In this document: piece after piece, positions 1 through 7,323 of the stretch | How the letters are laid out: every line of letters begins with the position of its first letter | How positions within the stretch are numbered: position 1 is the first letter of the stretch | Origin: WHSP01 sp964424945 | GTDB lineage: Bacteria; Gemmatimonadota; Gemmatimonadetes; Longimicrobiales; Longimicrobiaceae | Assembly: GCA_964424945.1 (NCBI GenBank) | Contig: CAYRLB010000018.1 | Span: 1-43,040, forward strand | Length of the DNA: 43,040 bases | Reading direction: 5' to 3' | Translations under genes and position numbers: made by a program | The notes under the pieces: generated by a model | What the model saw: only the letters and a program-made list of their open reading frames with translations | Told to the model about the DNA's origin: nothing | Database searches by the model: none

Positions 1-741
1 GGCCTGAGCGTCCCGCAGACGGGGAGCGACGGAACCGGGTTGCGCATGGTCGAGCGGCTTGGGCACTCGCTGACCCCTACCTATCCTGCTCTTACTCCGC
101 TTCTTTCGTCACCGCCGGTTCACGCCGATCTCGCCGGCATCTCGCTGCATGTGCGTCTGACGGCGGCGGGGGCAGCTGGTGGTCGCTTCCAGACCGAAGG
201 TGGCTTTCTCTTCACCCACCGTGGATACAGCGGCCCCTCCGTACTCAACGTGTCGCACTTCGCGTCAACCAACCCCGGTCAGGTGATTCAGGTGGCGTGG
301 CGGGCGATGGATGAAGATGCCTGGGCGTCGACGCTGGCCGCCGGACCCGGACGACGGGTATCGACACACCTTCGGGAACTGCTGCCCGAGCGACTCGCCC
401 TGCGTCTGCTGGGGGAGGCGCAGGTGGACGAAACCCGTGTCCTCGGGCAGCTTCGGAGGGAGGAGCGTCTCAGACTACTCGAGACGCTGGGACGATATAC
501 CCTTCCCTGGACCGGCGATGAGGGATATCGGAAGGCTGAGGTCACGGGGGGAGGCGTCGTTCTCGGGGAGGTCAACCCGGGCACGATGGAGTCCCGGTTG
601 AAGAGTGGACTCTTCCTTTGCGGTGAGATTCTCGACGCTTTCGGTCCGATCGGCGGATACAATTTCGCCTGGGCGTGGGCGACGGGGAGGGCCGCGGGAC
701 GGGGTGCAGCGGCGCGGGTGCAGTCGCTCGCGGGGGCCTGA
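1..741 (+). CDS. BaiN/HI0933-family FAD-dependent oxidoreductase, C-terminal part
   Basis: The gene enters the window already open in frame 1, so the N-terminal Rossmann FAD-binding part lies outside; 246 residues are visible. The first residues (SVPQTGSDGTG, then LGHSLTPTYPALTPL) are the family's conserved middle segment. The C-terminal motif TGGGVVLGEVNPGTMESRL, then GLFLCGEILD and GPIGGYNFAWAWATG, is the hallmark end of the HI0933/BaiN (aminoacetone oxidase-like) flavoproteins, where it closes the FAD site. A Met at 40 is internal and not the true start. Cytosolic. Known relatives include a bile-acid reductase and proteins of unknown substrate, so the substrate here cannot be named. The family assignment is secure. 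Confidence 0.9.
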   Translation, partial: GLSVPQTGSDGTGLRMVERLGHSLTPTYPALTPLLSSPPVHADLAGISLHVRLTAAGAAGGRFQTEGGFLFTHRGYSGPSVLNVSHFASTNPGQVIQVAWRAMDEDAWASTLAAGPGRRVSTHLRELLPERLALRLLGEAQVDETRVLGQLRREERLRLLETLGRYTLPWTGDEGYRKAEVTGGGVVLGEVNPGTMESRLKSGLFLCGEILDAFGPIGGYNFAWAWATGRAAGRGAAARVQSLAGA

Positions 742-942
742 GGAGACACATAGGAACGCCTCCAATCCTGCCTTGGAGAGGCTTCCCGGGTTGTTCCATC
801 CGTTTTCCGCGGCTATACTTGAAGTGAAGGGGCAGGCGGGCGGCCCTGTTCGTCGCATCCGTCGAAGAGCCGAGCGTTGGACGTGGTACCATTCACGTCC
901 TGCGCCGAGACGTCCCTGAAACGAGTCACTCGTGGAGGTACG

Positions 943-1197
943 ATGATCCCAGGAATGGGCTTCGGCGAAATGATCCTCGTCTTCGCCGTGCTGCTGCTTC
1001 TCTTCGGAGCGAAGCGTCTCCCGGAACTCGCCTCCGGGATGGGCAAGGGCATTCGTGATTTCAAGCGCGCGATGAACGGGATGGACGATACGTCGATCCA
1101 GGCGAACGCGACGCCGCCGACGGTACAGGCGCCGCCGCCCCCGCCGTCGCAGCTTGCGTCGAACTCGGAAGCCGAGCAGCCGACGACCACGACCTGA
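943..1197 (+). CDS. tatA: Sec-independent (twin-arginine) translocase subunit TatA/E
   Basis: An 84-residue protein with one N-terminal transmembrane helix (about residues 6-20), the hinge FGAKRLPELA, and an amphipathic helix (GMGKGIRDFKRAM), followed by a low-complexity Pro/Ala/Thr tail. This is the TatA/TatE plan. TatA oligomers form the pore that lets folded, RR-signal proteins cross the inner membrane; the Rieske protein at 23190 is a likely client. The ATG at 943 is chosen over upstream in-frame codons because GGAGG sits at 934-938 and the protein then starts directly at the membrane helix. TatB and TatC are not adjacent. A rho-independent terminator follows at 1230-1257. Confidence 0.93.
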   Translation: MIPGMGFGEMILVFAVLLLLFGAKRLPELASGMGKGIRDFKRAMNGMDDTSIQANATPPTVQAPPPPPSQLASNSEAEQPTTTT

Positions 1198-1229
1198 TCG
1201 AGGTCGGATCGATCCGGTAGATGAAGCAA

Positions 1230-1263
1230 GGGGCCGCCTCCAATGGGAAGCGGCCCCTGTTTC
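1230..1263 (+). terminator. Rho-independent terminator after tatA
   Basis: A perfect 8-bp stem GGGGCCGC (1230-1237) / GCGGCCCC (1250-1257) with a 12-nt loop is followed by TGTTTCG. It lies 33 nt after the tatA stop, between tatA and the convergent deacetylase gene. The U-tract is short, so efficiency is uncertain. Confidence 0.7.
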
Positions 1264-1335
1264 GTAGATGGATTCGAGCGGGCCGGCCGGGCTCTCCTCC
1301 GCCGGATGGGGCCAGCCCCTGGATGCCGGATCCGA

Positions 1336-2436
1336 TCAGTTCGTTTCCTCCAGGATCCTTACCTCCCTGTCCGACCATCGTTCGCGATCGACCCTGTCCG
1401 CGGCGGAGGCCGGTACCGTTATCACATCCCGCTCCCCGTCCGAGATGAACCGGCGGCCCGGGTTCGCTTCGTACTCGGCAAGCTGCCGCTCCAGCGCGCC
1501 CGGCGCCACGATGAGGCGATTGATGGAGCGGGGATCGAACTGCCGGTCGAAGGGCGATTCGTTCGGGCCGCCCGCCACCTCGAGCACACCTTCGTAGGAG
1601 TAGGGTCGCCCGTTGTAGGTACCCTCCCAGGCCAGGCTGCGGTTCGCAGGCCAGAGGCCGAGCGGGAGGGCGTGCGTCACGATGTCGTAGTCCGCCGGCA
1701 GATAGACCTGGATCGAGTCTTCCCCACGGCCGAGCCACTCCTGTACCTGCGCGTCGCTCGATGCCCGATCGAGGCGTGCGTGGTAGAGCGTGTGGTTGCA
1801 GATCTCATGGTCGTTCTCGACCAGGTAGTCGACCTTCTTCTGAATGCGCGCCTCGCGTTCCTCGCGGGGGACTTCGCGGCTCGGCATCTCGCCGAAGAAG
1901 TTCGAAGGGTGGTCCGCCGCGGGAAGAACGCACCAGGTCGCACCGCCCTCCCACTCCGGGTTCTCCTTCTGGAAGGCGTCCCACATCCCGACCATCGTGT
2001 TCGGATCGATCGATCCATCCTCCAGGAGATAGAACTGGCCCTGGGATGAATCGTCCATCGTGAAGACGACAGGCGTCGTGCCGCGTGGCACATCGATGTC
2101 CCCTGCGAGCATCTGGCGGACCGTGATCGGTCGATAGCCAGCATCGTAGAGGCGCTGCAGATCGGCTCGGAAGTTGGCTGCTGATCGGCGCCATTCCCCT
2201 TCCGGCTCGCCCAGCCGATGGTACTCCAGCACCATGATCTGGCCGAGTTCGTTGGGCGGGTGGTTGGTAGCCGGACCGACAGCTTCGCGCGGCGCCGGCG
2301 CAGTAGCGACCGCCTCCGTCGACGAAGAATCCGGTCGGACCGGAACGGCCACATCGGCGGCGCCATCTGCCTGCTCGCTGCAGGCAAAGAGGGCGAGGGA
2401 TAAGCAGGCGGCAGAAAGAGCCCTCAGCGCAGCCAT
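1336..2436 (-). CDS. Polysaccharide deacetylase (NodB-like) lipoprotein
   Basis: A 366-residue exported lipoprotein. From the ATG at 2436 the signal MAALRALSAACLSLALFAC ends in a lipobox (LFAC), followed by a Ser/Thr/Ala/Pro linker. The catalytic domain shows LEYHRLG, motif 1 as FTMDDSS (the two acidic residues that act as base and metal ligand are kept, the usual TFDDG is varied) and motif 2 as NHTLYH (HTxxH, zinc ligands). This matches carbohydrate esterase 4 deacetylases acting on cell-wall or exopolysaccharide sugars in the periplasm or at the surface. An in-frame ATG at 2514 would bury the signal peptide, so it was rejected. The exact substrate is unknown. Convergent with tatA. Confidence 0.82.
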   Translation of the reverse strand: MAALRALSAACLSLALFACSEQADGAADVAVPVRPDSSSTEAVATAPAPREAVGPATNHPPNELGQIMVLEYHRLGEPEGEWRRSAANFRADLQRLYDAGYRPITVRQMLAGDIDVPRGTTPVVFTMDDSSQGQFYLLEDGSIDPNTMVGMWDAFQKENPEWEGGATWCVLPAADHPSNFFGEMPSREVPREEREARIQKKVDYLVENDHEICNHTLYHARLDRASSDAQVQEWLGRGEDSIQVYLPADYDIVTHALPLGLWPANRSLAWEGTYNGRPYSYEGVLEVAGGPNESPFDRQFDPRSINRLIVAPGALERQLAEYEANPGRRFISDGERDVITVPASAADRVDRERWSDREVRILEETN

Positions 2437-2538
2437 TTCGAAGCGTATCTCCGGTTTATGACGGGGGATGAAAAGCCAGCTCGCGGGAAGTGCGAGCTGG
2501 GATACCAGGGGCAAGAGTTATGCACGTCGCCAGCAGAC

Positions 2539-3207
2539 TCAGCCTGACAGGGAGCGATCCCGGCCGGCGATGCGGGGTAGCTCTACAGCAGCAACCCGCG
2601 CCAGCGCCCTCTGATAGATGGCACGGGTGCGGGAGGAGGGTATCTCCAGCTGTTCCAGATAGTGAGAGATCGCGCGGGGGGGCGACAGTTCCCCCTCCAG
2701 GATGTGCACGAAGTTGAGCGCGTGCTTCACGTGCGTCCGGATGAGCGCCTCCTCCGCGCGGGCGGCAGAGAGCTCCAGCCAGAGATCCTCTTCCGCGTTG
2801 CGGCGGAGCTGCCGCCGGACGTAGCGGACCGCACCGCGCGGGGTCGCATATCGCCAGCTCAGCCGCTCCCGGCGCGGGTCGCGGGAGAGTTCGTCGGCGG
2901 AATCGGACTCGGCGAGTACGAGGAGGGCGCGGGTCTGGACCATCTGTCCCTCATCATGGTCGAGGCCCATCATGTCGATATAGCGTTCGACCGCCTGATC
3001 GAAGGACATCCGCGGGGAGAGCACCGCGACGAGATTCAGGGCCTGTTCGGCGTGCGTGTCGAGTCGTGCTTCGGTAGCAGCGGCCACGGCCAGCTCCAGC
3101 CGACGAAGGCGTTCCGGCGGAAGCCGCTGAAACATGAGTGGCAGAGTAGGCTGCATCTTCGCGCTCTGATTGAAGGACAGGGTCCGTACGACTAGATTCG
3201 ACGGCAT
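2539..3207 (-). CDS. Unknown alpha-helical protein
   Basis: 222 residues, not recognised. The sequence is rich in Leu, Ala, Arg and Glu and predicted mostly helical. It contains two similar helical stretches: THAEQALNLVAVLSPRMSFD near residue 50 and THVKHALNFVHILEGELSPP near residue 160. This suggests an internal duplication of about 110 residues, each unit carrying T-H-x-x-x-A-L-N-x-V. No signal peptide or membrane segment, so probably cytosolic. Neither the ATG at 3207 nor the in-frame ATG at 3156 (giving 205 residues) has a clear ribosome-binding site. It faces away from the gene at 3299 across a 91-bp gap that must hold both promoters. Function unknown. Confidence 0.7.
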   Translation of the reverse strand: MPSNLVVRTLSFNQSAKMQPTLPLMFQRLPPERLRRLELAVAAATEARLDTHAEQALNLVAVLSPRMSFDQAVERYIDMMGLDHDEGQMVQTRALLVLAESDSADELSRDPRRERLSWRYATPRGAVRYVRRQLRRNAEEDLWLELSAARAEEALIRTHVKHALNFVHILEGELSPPRAISHYLEQLEIPSSRTRAIYQRALARVAAVELPRIAGRDRSLSG

Positions 3208-3298
3208 TCAGGGCGAACGCCGTCCAGGGTGAAAAGAATGTGCCGAAGTTCCCCTCGCGGCAACGGGGGCTCGGACTCAACAGGGAGATCAGGTAGTC

Positions 3299-3583
3299 AT
3301 GGCTATGTCGCGGAGCTCGTCCTGGAAGGAGCATCGTCTGGCTGGCCGGCTGGACTGTGACGGGTCGGACTATACAGTCGATCTGGTTGCGCGGAAGGCG
3401 ACAGGGGTGGAAGGATGGCGGATGACGCTCGTCTTTCTTCCGCGTTCCACCGGCCCGGAAGTGAATGTCGAGCTGCCCAACGCCGCGTCGACGGCAGAGG
3501 TGAGGAAGGTCACGCGCGAGCTCGAGGGCGCCGACGAGCGTCTTCGCGAGCTGTTCAGGGCGGCGAAGCCCGTGGCGTCGTGA
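3299..3583 (+). CDS. Small unknown protein coupled to ygfZ
   Basis: 94 residues, not recognised. The first two thirds look beta-rich (RLAGRLDCDGSDYTVDLVAR, then MTLVFLPRSTGPEVNVELP) and the end is a charged helix (TAEVRKVTRELEGADERLRE). No signal peptide or membrane segment. Its stop overlaps the GTG start of the folate-binding protein downstream (GTGA at 3580-3583), so the two are translated from one message and probably work in the same process. A purine-rich GGGAG lies upstream of the ATG. A second in-frame ATG at 3305 is possible. Confidence 0.65.
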   Translation: MAMSRSSSWKEHRLAGRLDCDGSDYTVDLVARKATGVEGWRMTLVFLPRSTGPEVNVELPNAASTAEVRKVTRELEGADERLRELFRAAKPVAS

Positions 3584-4707
3584 GCGGGTTGAAGCTCGAG
3601 CCGCTGCACGCGGGTGTAGGAGGAGTGATCGGCAGCTTTCTCGGCGCCGATGTGGTACTGGAGTACCAGAATGGCGAGGAGGCGGAATACCGGGCAGTAC
3701 GCTCTGCGGTCGGGGTGGCGGAGCGCTCCGATCTCGTGGTCCTCCGTCTTCACGGGAGGGATCCCGTGCGGATGTTGAACGGGCTCGTGACCAACGATAT
3801 CGCCGCCGCGGAACCGGGTCGGGCGGTTTATGCCGCGATGCTGACCCCGAAGGGGCGGATGATCACCGACCTCCGAGCGATTGTCCGGCCGGCCGCCGAA
3901 GGGGGGGCGTCGGAGGTACTGGTGATGCTTCCGCGCGCCGCCCTCGACCCCGTAGGCGCGCATCTCAGGAAGTATCTCCCTCCGCATTTTGCCCGGTGGG
4001 AGGTCCATGGCGATCTGACGGTGGTCGGCCTTTATGGCCGGAAGGCGATCCGTATTGCGCGAACCCTGCTCGGCACCGAGCCGAACCCCGACGAAGATGC
4101 CGTTACGCCGGGCATCTACCGCGAGCATCCGATCCTTGGTGTGGCGACCCGCTTCGTCGGCGGTGAGGAGGGATTCGATCTGCTCGTCGGCGGTGAGATG
4201 GCCGCATCGGCGTGGGGTGAGTCGCTGGACCATGCACTCTCTCTTTCGGGGCAGCCGCTCGGGATGAATGCGCTCGAGGTGCTGCGGATCGAGGCGGGGC
4301 GACCGCGCTTCGCCATCGACATGACCGAAGAGACGATGCCGGCGGAGGCCTTCGCGTCGACCGGCCAGATGGAGCGCGGCATCTCCTTCACGAAGGGGTG
4401 CTACACCGGCCAGGAGGTGGTCGTACGGATCGCCCACCGCGGCCATGTGAACCGGCATTTGCGGGGCATCGTCCTCCGGGAAGATGCTGCGGTAGAGCAT
4501 GGCAGTGCCATCACCCGCCCGGAAGATGGGAAAGAGGTCGGGAAGGTGACGTCGCTCGCGGTATCGCCACTTGCACGGGCGCCGATCGCGCTCGGCTACC
4601 TGCGGCGCGAGGTGGAGCCGGGCGCGCTGGTGACGGTGAACGGGTCCGAGGGGCGGGTGGTCGATCTTCCCTTCGAGGAGGGGATCCGCTTCGAGCTTCC
4701 GGAGTAG
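3580..4707 (+). CDS. ygfZ: YgfZ/GcvT-family folate-binding protein
   Basis: 375 residues. The motif KGCYTGQEVVVRI (K-G-C-Y-x-G-Q-E) is the signature of YgfZ/IBA57 proteins, which bind tetrahydrofolate and help repair or mature certain Fe-S enzymes; the GcvT fold is shared with the glycine-cleavage aminomethyltransferase. NGLVTNDI near residue 65 and TPKGRMITDLR near residue 90 are also typical. The start is the GTG at 3580 (V-S-G-L-K-L-E), which overlaps the previous stop as GTGA; an upstream in-frame ATG at 3415 would run through the preceding gene. No GcvH or GcvP gene is nearby, which favours YgfZ over GcvT. It ends 10 bp from the convergent queE, with no terminator between them. Confidence 0.87.
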   Translation: MSGLKLEPLHAGVGGVIGSFLGADVVLEYQNGEEAEYRAVRSAVGVAERSDLVVLRLHGRDPVRMLNGLVTNDIAAAEPGRAVYAAMLTPKGRMITDLRAIVRPAAEGGASEVLVMLPRAALDPVGAHLRKYLPPHFARWEVHGDLTVVGLYGRKAIRIARTLLGTEPNPDEDAVTPGIYREHPILGVATRFVGGEEGFDLLVGGEMAASAWGESLDHALSLSGQPLGMNALEVLRIEAGRPRFAIDMTEETMPAEAFASTGQMERGISFTKGCYTGQEVVVRIAHRGHVNRHLRGIVLREDAAVEHGSAITRPEDGKEVGKVTSLAVSPLARAPIALGYLRREVEPGALVTVNGSEGRVVDLPFEEGIRFELPE

Positions 4708-4717
4708 CTTCCGCTGC

Positions 4718-5356
4718 CTACGGAATTCCGAGGACTTTGTGGGTCTGCACGGAAAGGCGCCAGGGCGGGCCGAGCGTCATCACCGCTTCGCTCGCAGCAG
4801 CGAAGTTGGGCCCGCGGCCCGGCAGGTCGAGCGGTTGCAGGAAGTAGTGACTGAACGAAGTCCCCTCGGCGAGCCTGCGGACAGCATCGACATCCGAAGC
4901 CGGGCCGGGAGCCATCCCGCCAGTAAAGACCATCTTCAGTTCGTCGCCTTCCTTCTGAACGAATTCCGCCTGCTTCGGTGACACCGTCAACCAGTCGACG
5001 AGCGATCGGTCGATGGGGCGGGAGCCGTTCGTCTCCATCGTGATCCGGTACCCGCGCTGACGCAGGGCGGCCGCGAGGGGTGCATCGAACTGGATCGACG
5101 GTTCTCCTCCCGTCGCGACGAGCAGCAGCCCCGGCTTCTCCCCGCCGAATGTTTCCCGTGCCCGGGCGGCGACCAGCTCCAACGTCCCGTCGAGCGTGAG
5201 AAGGTGCTCCGTGCGTGCCCAGTCGGTATCGCACCAGGGGCAGACCTCGTAGCCGAGATTGCACCCGGCGAAACGCAGGAAAACCGCGGGAGAGCCTGCC
5301 TGCGCTCCCTCCCCCTGCAGCGTTCCGAAAACCTCGTTGATGGCGTACTTCTTCAC
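4718..5356 (-). CDS. queE: 7-carboxy-7-deazaguanine synthase (radical SAM)
   Basis: 212 residues. It starts with the QueE N-terminus NEVFGTLQGEGAQAGSPAVF (FxTxQGEG) and continues with FLRFAGCNLGYEVCPWCDTD and ATGGEPSIQ, the SAM-binding GGEP motif. QueE converts 6-carboxytetrahydropterin to 7-carboxy-7-deazaguanine in the queuosine/7-deazapurine pathway, using a [4Fe-4S] cluster, SAM and Mg2+. The cluster cysteines are C32, C39 and C42, spaced C-x6-C-x2-C rather than the compact C-x3-C-x2-C of most radical SAM proteins; QueE is known for variation here. No queC, queD or queF lies in this window, so the rest of the pathway must be encoded elsewhere. Confidence 0.93.
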   Translation of the reverse strand: MKKYAINEVFGTLQGEGAQAGSPAVFLRFAGCNLGYEVCPWCDTDWARTEHLLTLDGTLELVAARARETFGGEKPGLLLVATGGEPSIQFDAPLAAALRQRGYRITMETNGSRPIDRSLVDWLTVSPKQAEFVQKEGDELKMVFTGGMAPGPASDVDAVRRLAEGTSFSHYFLQPLDLPGRGPNFAAASEAVMTLGPPWRLSVQTHKVLGIP

Positions 5357-5476
5357 CCGATCAGACGGTTGTTTGGGTAATCCCTGGGCGGTGCCGTACC
5401 GGGTCGCCGCGCCGGGTGATAAACCATCCGTGAGAGTTTGTGCGGATCATCTGTGCAAATGAGCGTTGGTCGTACG

Positions 5477-5482
5477 TTATAA
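5477..5482 (+). promoter_or_regulatory. Weak candidate -10 element for the SIMPL gene
   Basis: TTATAA stands out in a GC-rich region 80 bp before the likely start codon. The hexamer 17 bp upstream (TGCAAA, 5454-5459) matches the -35 consensus poorly. Support is limited to composition. Confidence 0.25.
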
Positions 5483-5561
5483 GGATCAGCGAGGCCGTGG
5501 CACGAATAGTCCGGCTGGTGCGTTTCGAGCAGGATCAAACCAGAAAACAATGGAAAGTCCG

Positions 5562-6317
5562 ATGGCTGAGATACGAAGCACTTCTTCGCTGAAGGCGATT
5601 GCGCTGACGATCGTGGCGCTGGCGGGCGCTCAGAGCGCCGCTGCCCAGGTGGCCCCCGCGCAACTCTCTCCCGCTGCGCGCACGATCCGGGTGTCGGGGA
5701 TGGGCGAGGTACGTGTGAAGCCTGACCTGGCGACCGTCCAGTTCGCCGTGGAGACGACCGGGACCACCGCGGAGGAGGCGGGGGCCGCGAATGCCAGTCT
5801 GATGGAGCGCGTGATTGCGACGATCCTCGGGTCGGGCGTGGTTCGGGACGACGTCCGGACGAGCGGATACTCGGTCTATCCCGAATACGCCAGCACCCCG
5901 CGTGACGATGGAATGCAGCCTCCCCAGATCCGGGGCTATCGCGCGATGAACATGGTTTCCGTGCGCACGACCAACCTCGACAGAGTCGGCGCGCTGATCG
6001 ATGCGGGGCTGCGGGCGGGGGCGAACCGGCTGCACGGGGTCAGCTTCGAGCTGACGAACAGCAAGGCCGCGGAGGCGCAGGCATTGGAGGTCGCGGTCGG
6101 TGAGGCGCGTACTGCCGCCGAGACGATGGCGCGCGCACTCGGCGTGCAGCTCGGCGACGTTCTCGATGCGAGCACCAGCGCCGATATGGCGAGGCCCTAC
6201 TTCCGCGCCGCCGCCCAGGACATGGCGATGTCGATGGGGAGCGCGGCGATGACGCCGATCGAGGCGGGGGAACAGACCATCACCGCCTCGGCTTCGGTCG
6301 TCTTCGAGATCAGATAA
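5562..6317 (+). CDS. SIMPL (DUF541) domain exported protein
   Basis: 251 residues from the ATG at 5562, which follows GGAAAG at a 4-nt spacing; an ATG at 5550 and a longer in-frame ATG at 5466 are alternatives. A Sec signal peptide (ALTIVALAGAQSAAAQ, cleavage after AAAQ likely) precedes the SIMPL fold: TIRVSGMGEVRVKPDLATVQ is the diagnostic opening (GxGxVxxxPDxA), followed by a Tyr/Pro-rich region, RGYRAMNMVSVRT and EARTAAETMARALGVQLG. SIMPL proteins are periplasmic or surface proteins of poorly known role (BP26/OMP28 of Brucella forms rings). Its last 8 bases overlap the 3' end of the convergent DUF4249 gene. Confidence 0.88.
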   Translation: MAEIRSTSSLKAIALTIVALAGAQSAAAQVAPAQLSPAARTIRVSGMGEVRVKPDLATVQFAVETTGTTAEEAGAANASLMERVIATILGSGVVRDDVRTSGYSVYPEYASTPRDDGMQPPQIRGYRAMNMVSVRTTNLDRVGALIDAGLRAGANRLHGVSFELTNSKAAEAQALEVAVGEARTAAETMARALGVQLGDVLDASTSADMARPYFRAAAQDMAMSMGSAAMTPIEAGEQTITASASVVFEIR

Positions 6318-7323
6318 CGGGTATCGGACAGGGTGGAGTCGGCAGCCCCCCGAGGTCTTCAGACTGAAGAACGATGGGCACGACTCCACCGAACACCCCC
6401 ACCGCGTCACCCACCACACTCGACACCTGGACTGGTCCCGAAGGGTTGAAGCGCCCACCGCGGACCGCGTTCGTGTAGTTCCGGTCCGCCGCCATGACGA
6501 CGAGTCTCGTCTGCACCCCCGCCGGGATTCCGTTCTCGAACACTTCGAAGACGCGCTTATCGTAGTCGAACCGCTGGAAGAGCCCGATGTTGGTCGGGAA
6601 GATGACCGTCGTGTCGTTCGCCGATACCGAAACGCTCAGAAGCTGGAGCGGATCCGGGGCCAGCGCATCGGCCGCCGCGAACCTCGACCAGCCGGTGAGC
6701 TCGAGCATCAGCAGGTAGCTCCACGCGCCCTCGGCTTTCCGCCAGACCATCTGGAATGGCCGCTCAGGGAAGGTGCATCCCGCGGTCAGGGTACGCGGGT
6801 GGAGGCGGACCGCGGGTACGGCGAAGCCGAAGCTGCCGGGAAGGGTGGTGCGACCGCGTGCGATCTCGCCGCCGGCCGTCCGGACGAAGAGCTCATAGCT
6901 CATTCCCGGCTGTACGAAGAAGCCTTGCTCCGGGCTTGTGATGTAGCAGCTCGCCTCCAGCTCGATGTTTCCGAGGCGGTCGTCGTCGGCCGCTATAAGG
7001 CTGCACGCTCGGAGGGGGACCTCGAAGTAGGGGATCACGCGACCATCTTCGCGGATCACCTCGATCGTGGCGCCGGGCTCGCCGGGCACCCGCGACCCGG
7101 CCACGGATCGGTGGAGAAGCACATACTGCGAAGCGCGACCGACGCGAAGGACCGCTTCCACGACGAGAAAGTCCTCCGCCGGTGGCGCGGTGACCTCGTC
7201 GAGCTCGCACGCGCCGAGAACCGCACTGAGCCACAGCGTGAGAAATCCGAAGGTCGCGCGTGAACAACGCACGACCCGCCTGATGGCGTTGTGGAGGCCC
7301 TGGAAGCGGCGCGAACTGTCCAT
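6310..7323 (-). CDS. DUF4249 lipoprotein, partner of the TonB-dependent receptor
   Basis: 337 residues. A hydrophobic signal (FGFLTLWLSAVLGAC) ends in a lipobox with Cys39, so this is an outer-membrane or periplasmic lipoprotein. The following EDFLVVEAVLRVGRASQYVLLHRS and the repeated beta-strand pattern (VQPGMSYELFV, RGRTTLPGSF) match DUF4249, a family found next to TonB-dependent receptors with carboxypeptidase-like N-domains, mostly in Bacteroidota. The start codon shares one base with the receptor stop (TGATG at 7321-7325), which indicates translational coupling. Role inferred: surface-exposed cap or ligand-binding partner of the receptor. Confidence 0.82.
   Translation of the reverse strand: MDSSRRFQGLHNAIRRVVRCSRATFGFLTLWLSAVLGACELDEVTAPPAEDFLVVEAVLRVGRASQYVLLHRSVAGSRVPGEPGATIEVIREDGRVIPYFEVPLRACSLIAADDDRLGNIELEASCYITSPEQGFFVQPGMSYELFVRTAGGEIARGRTTLPGSFGFAVPAVRLHPRTLTAGCTFPERPFQMVWRKAEGAWSYLLMLELTGWSRFAAADALAPDPLQLLSVSVSANDTTVIFPTNIGLFQRFDYDKRVFEVFENGIPAGVQTRLVVMAADRNYTNAVRGGRFNPSGPVQVSSVVGDAVGVFGGVVPIVLQSEDLGGLPTPPCPIPVI

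Noticed and set aside
1243..2049. A 268-codon plus-strand frame opposite the deacetylase
   Set aside because: The minus-strand frame carries a lipobox and NodB motifs; the plus-strand product is Arg/Val-rich with no domain.
3370..4500. A 376-codon minus-strand frame opposite ygfZ
   Set aside because: It lies wholly antisense to a clear YgfZ protein and has shadow-type composition.
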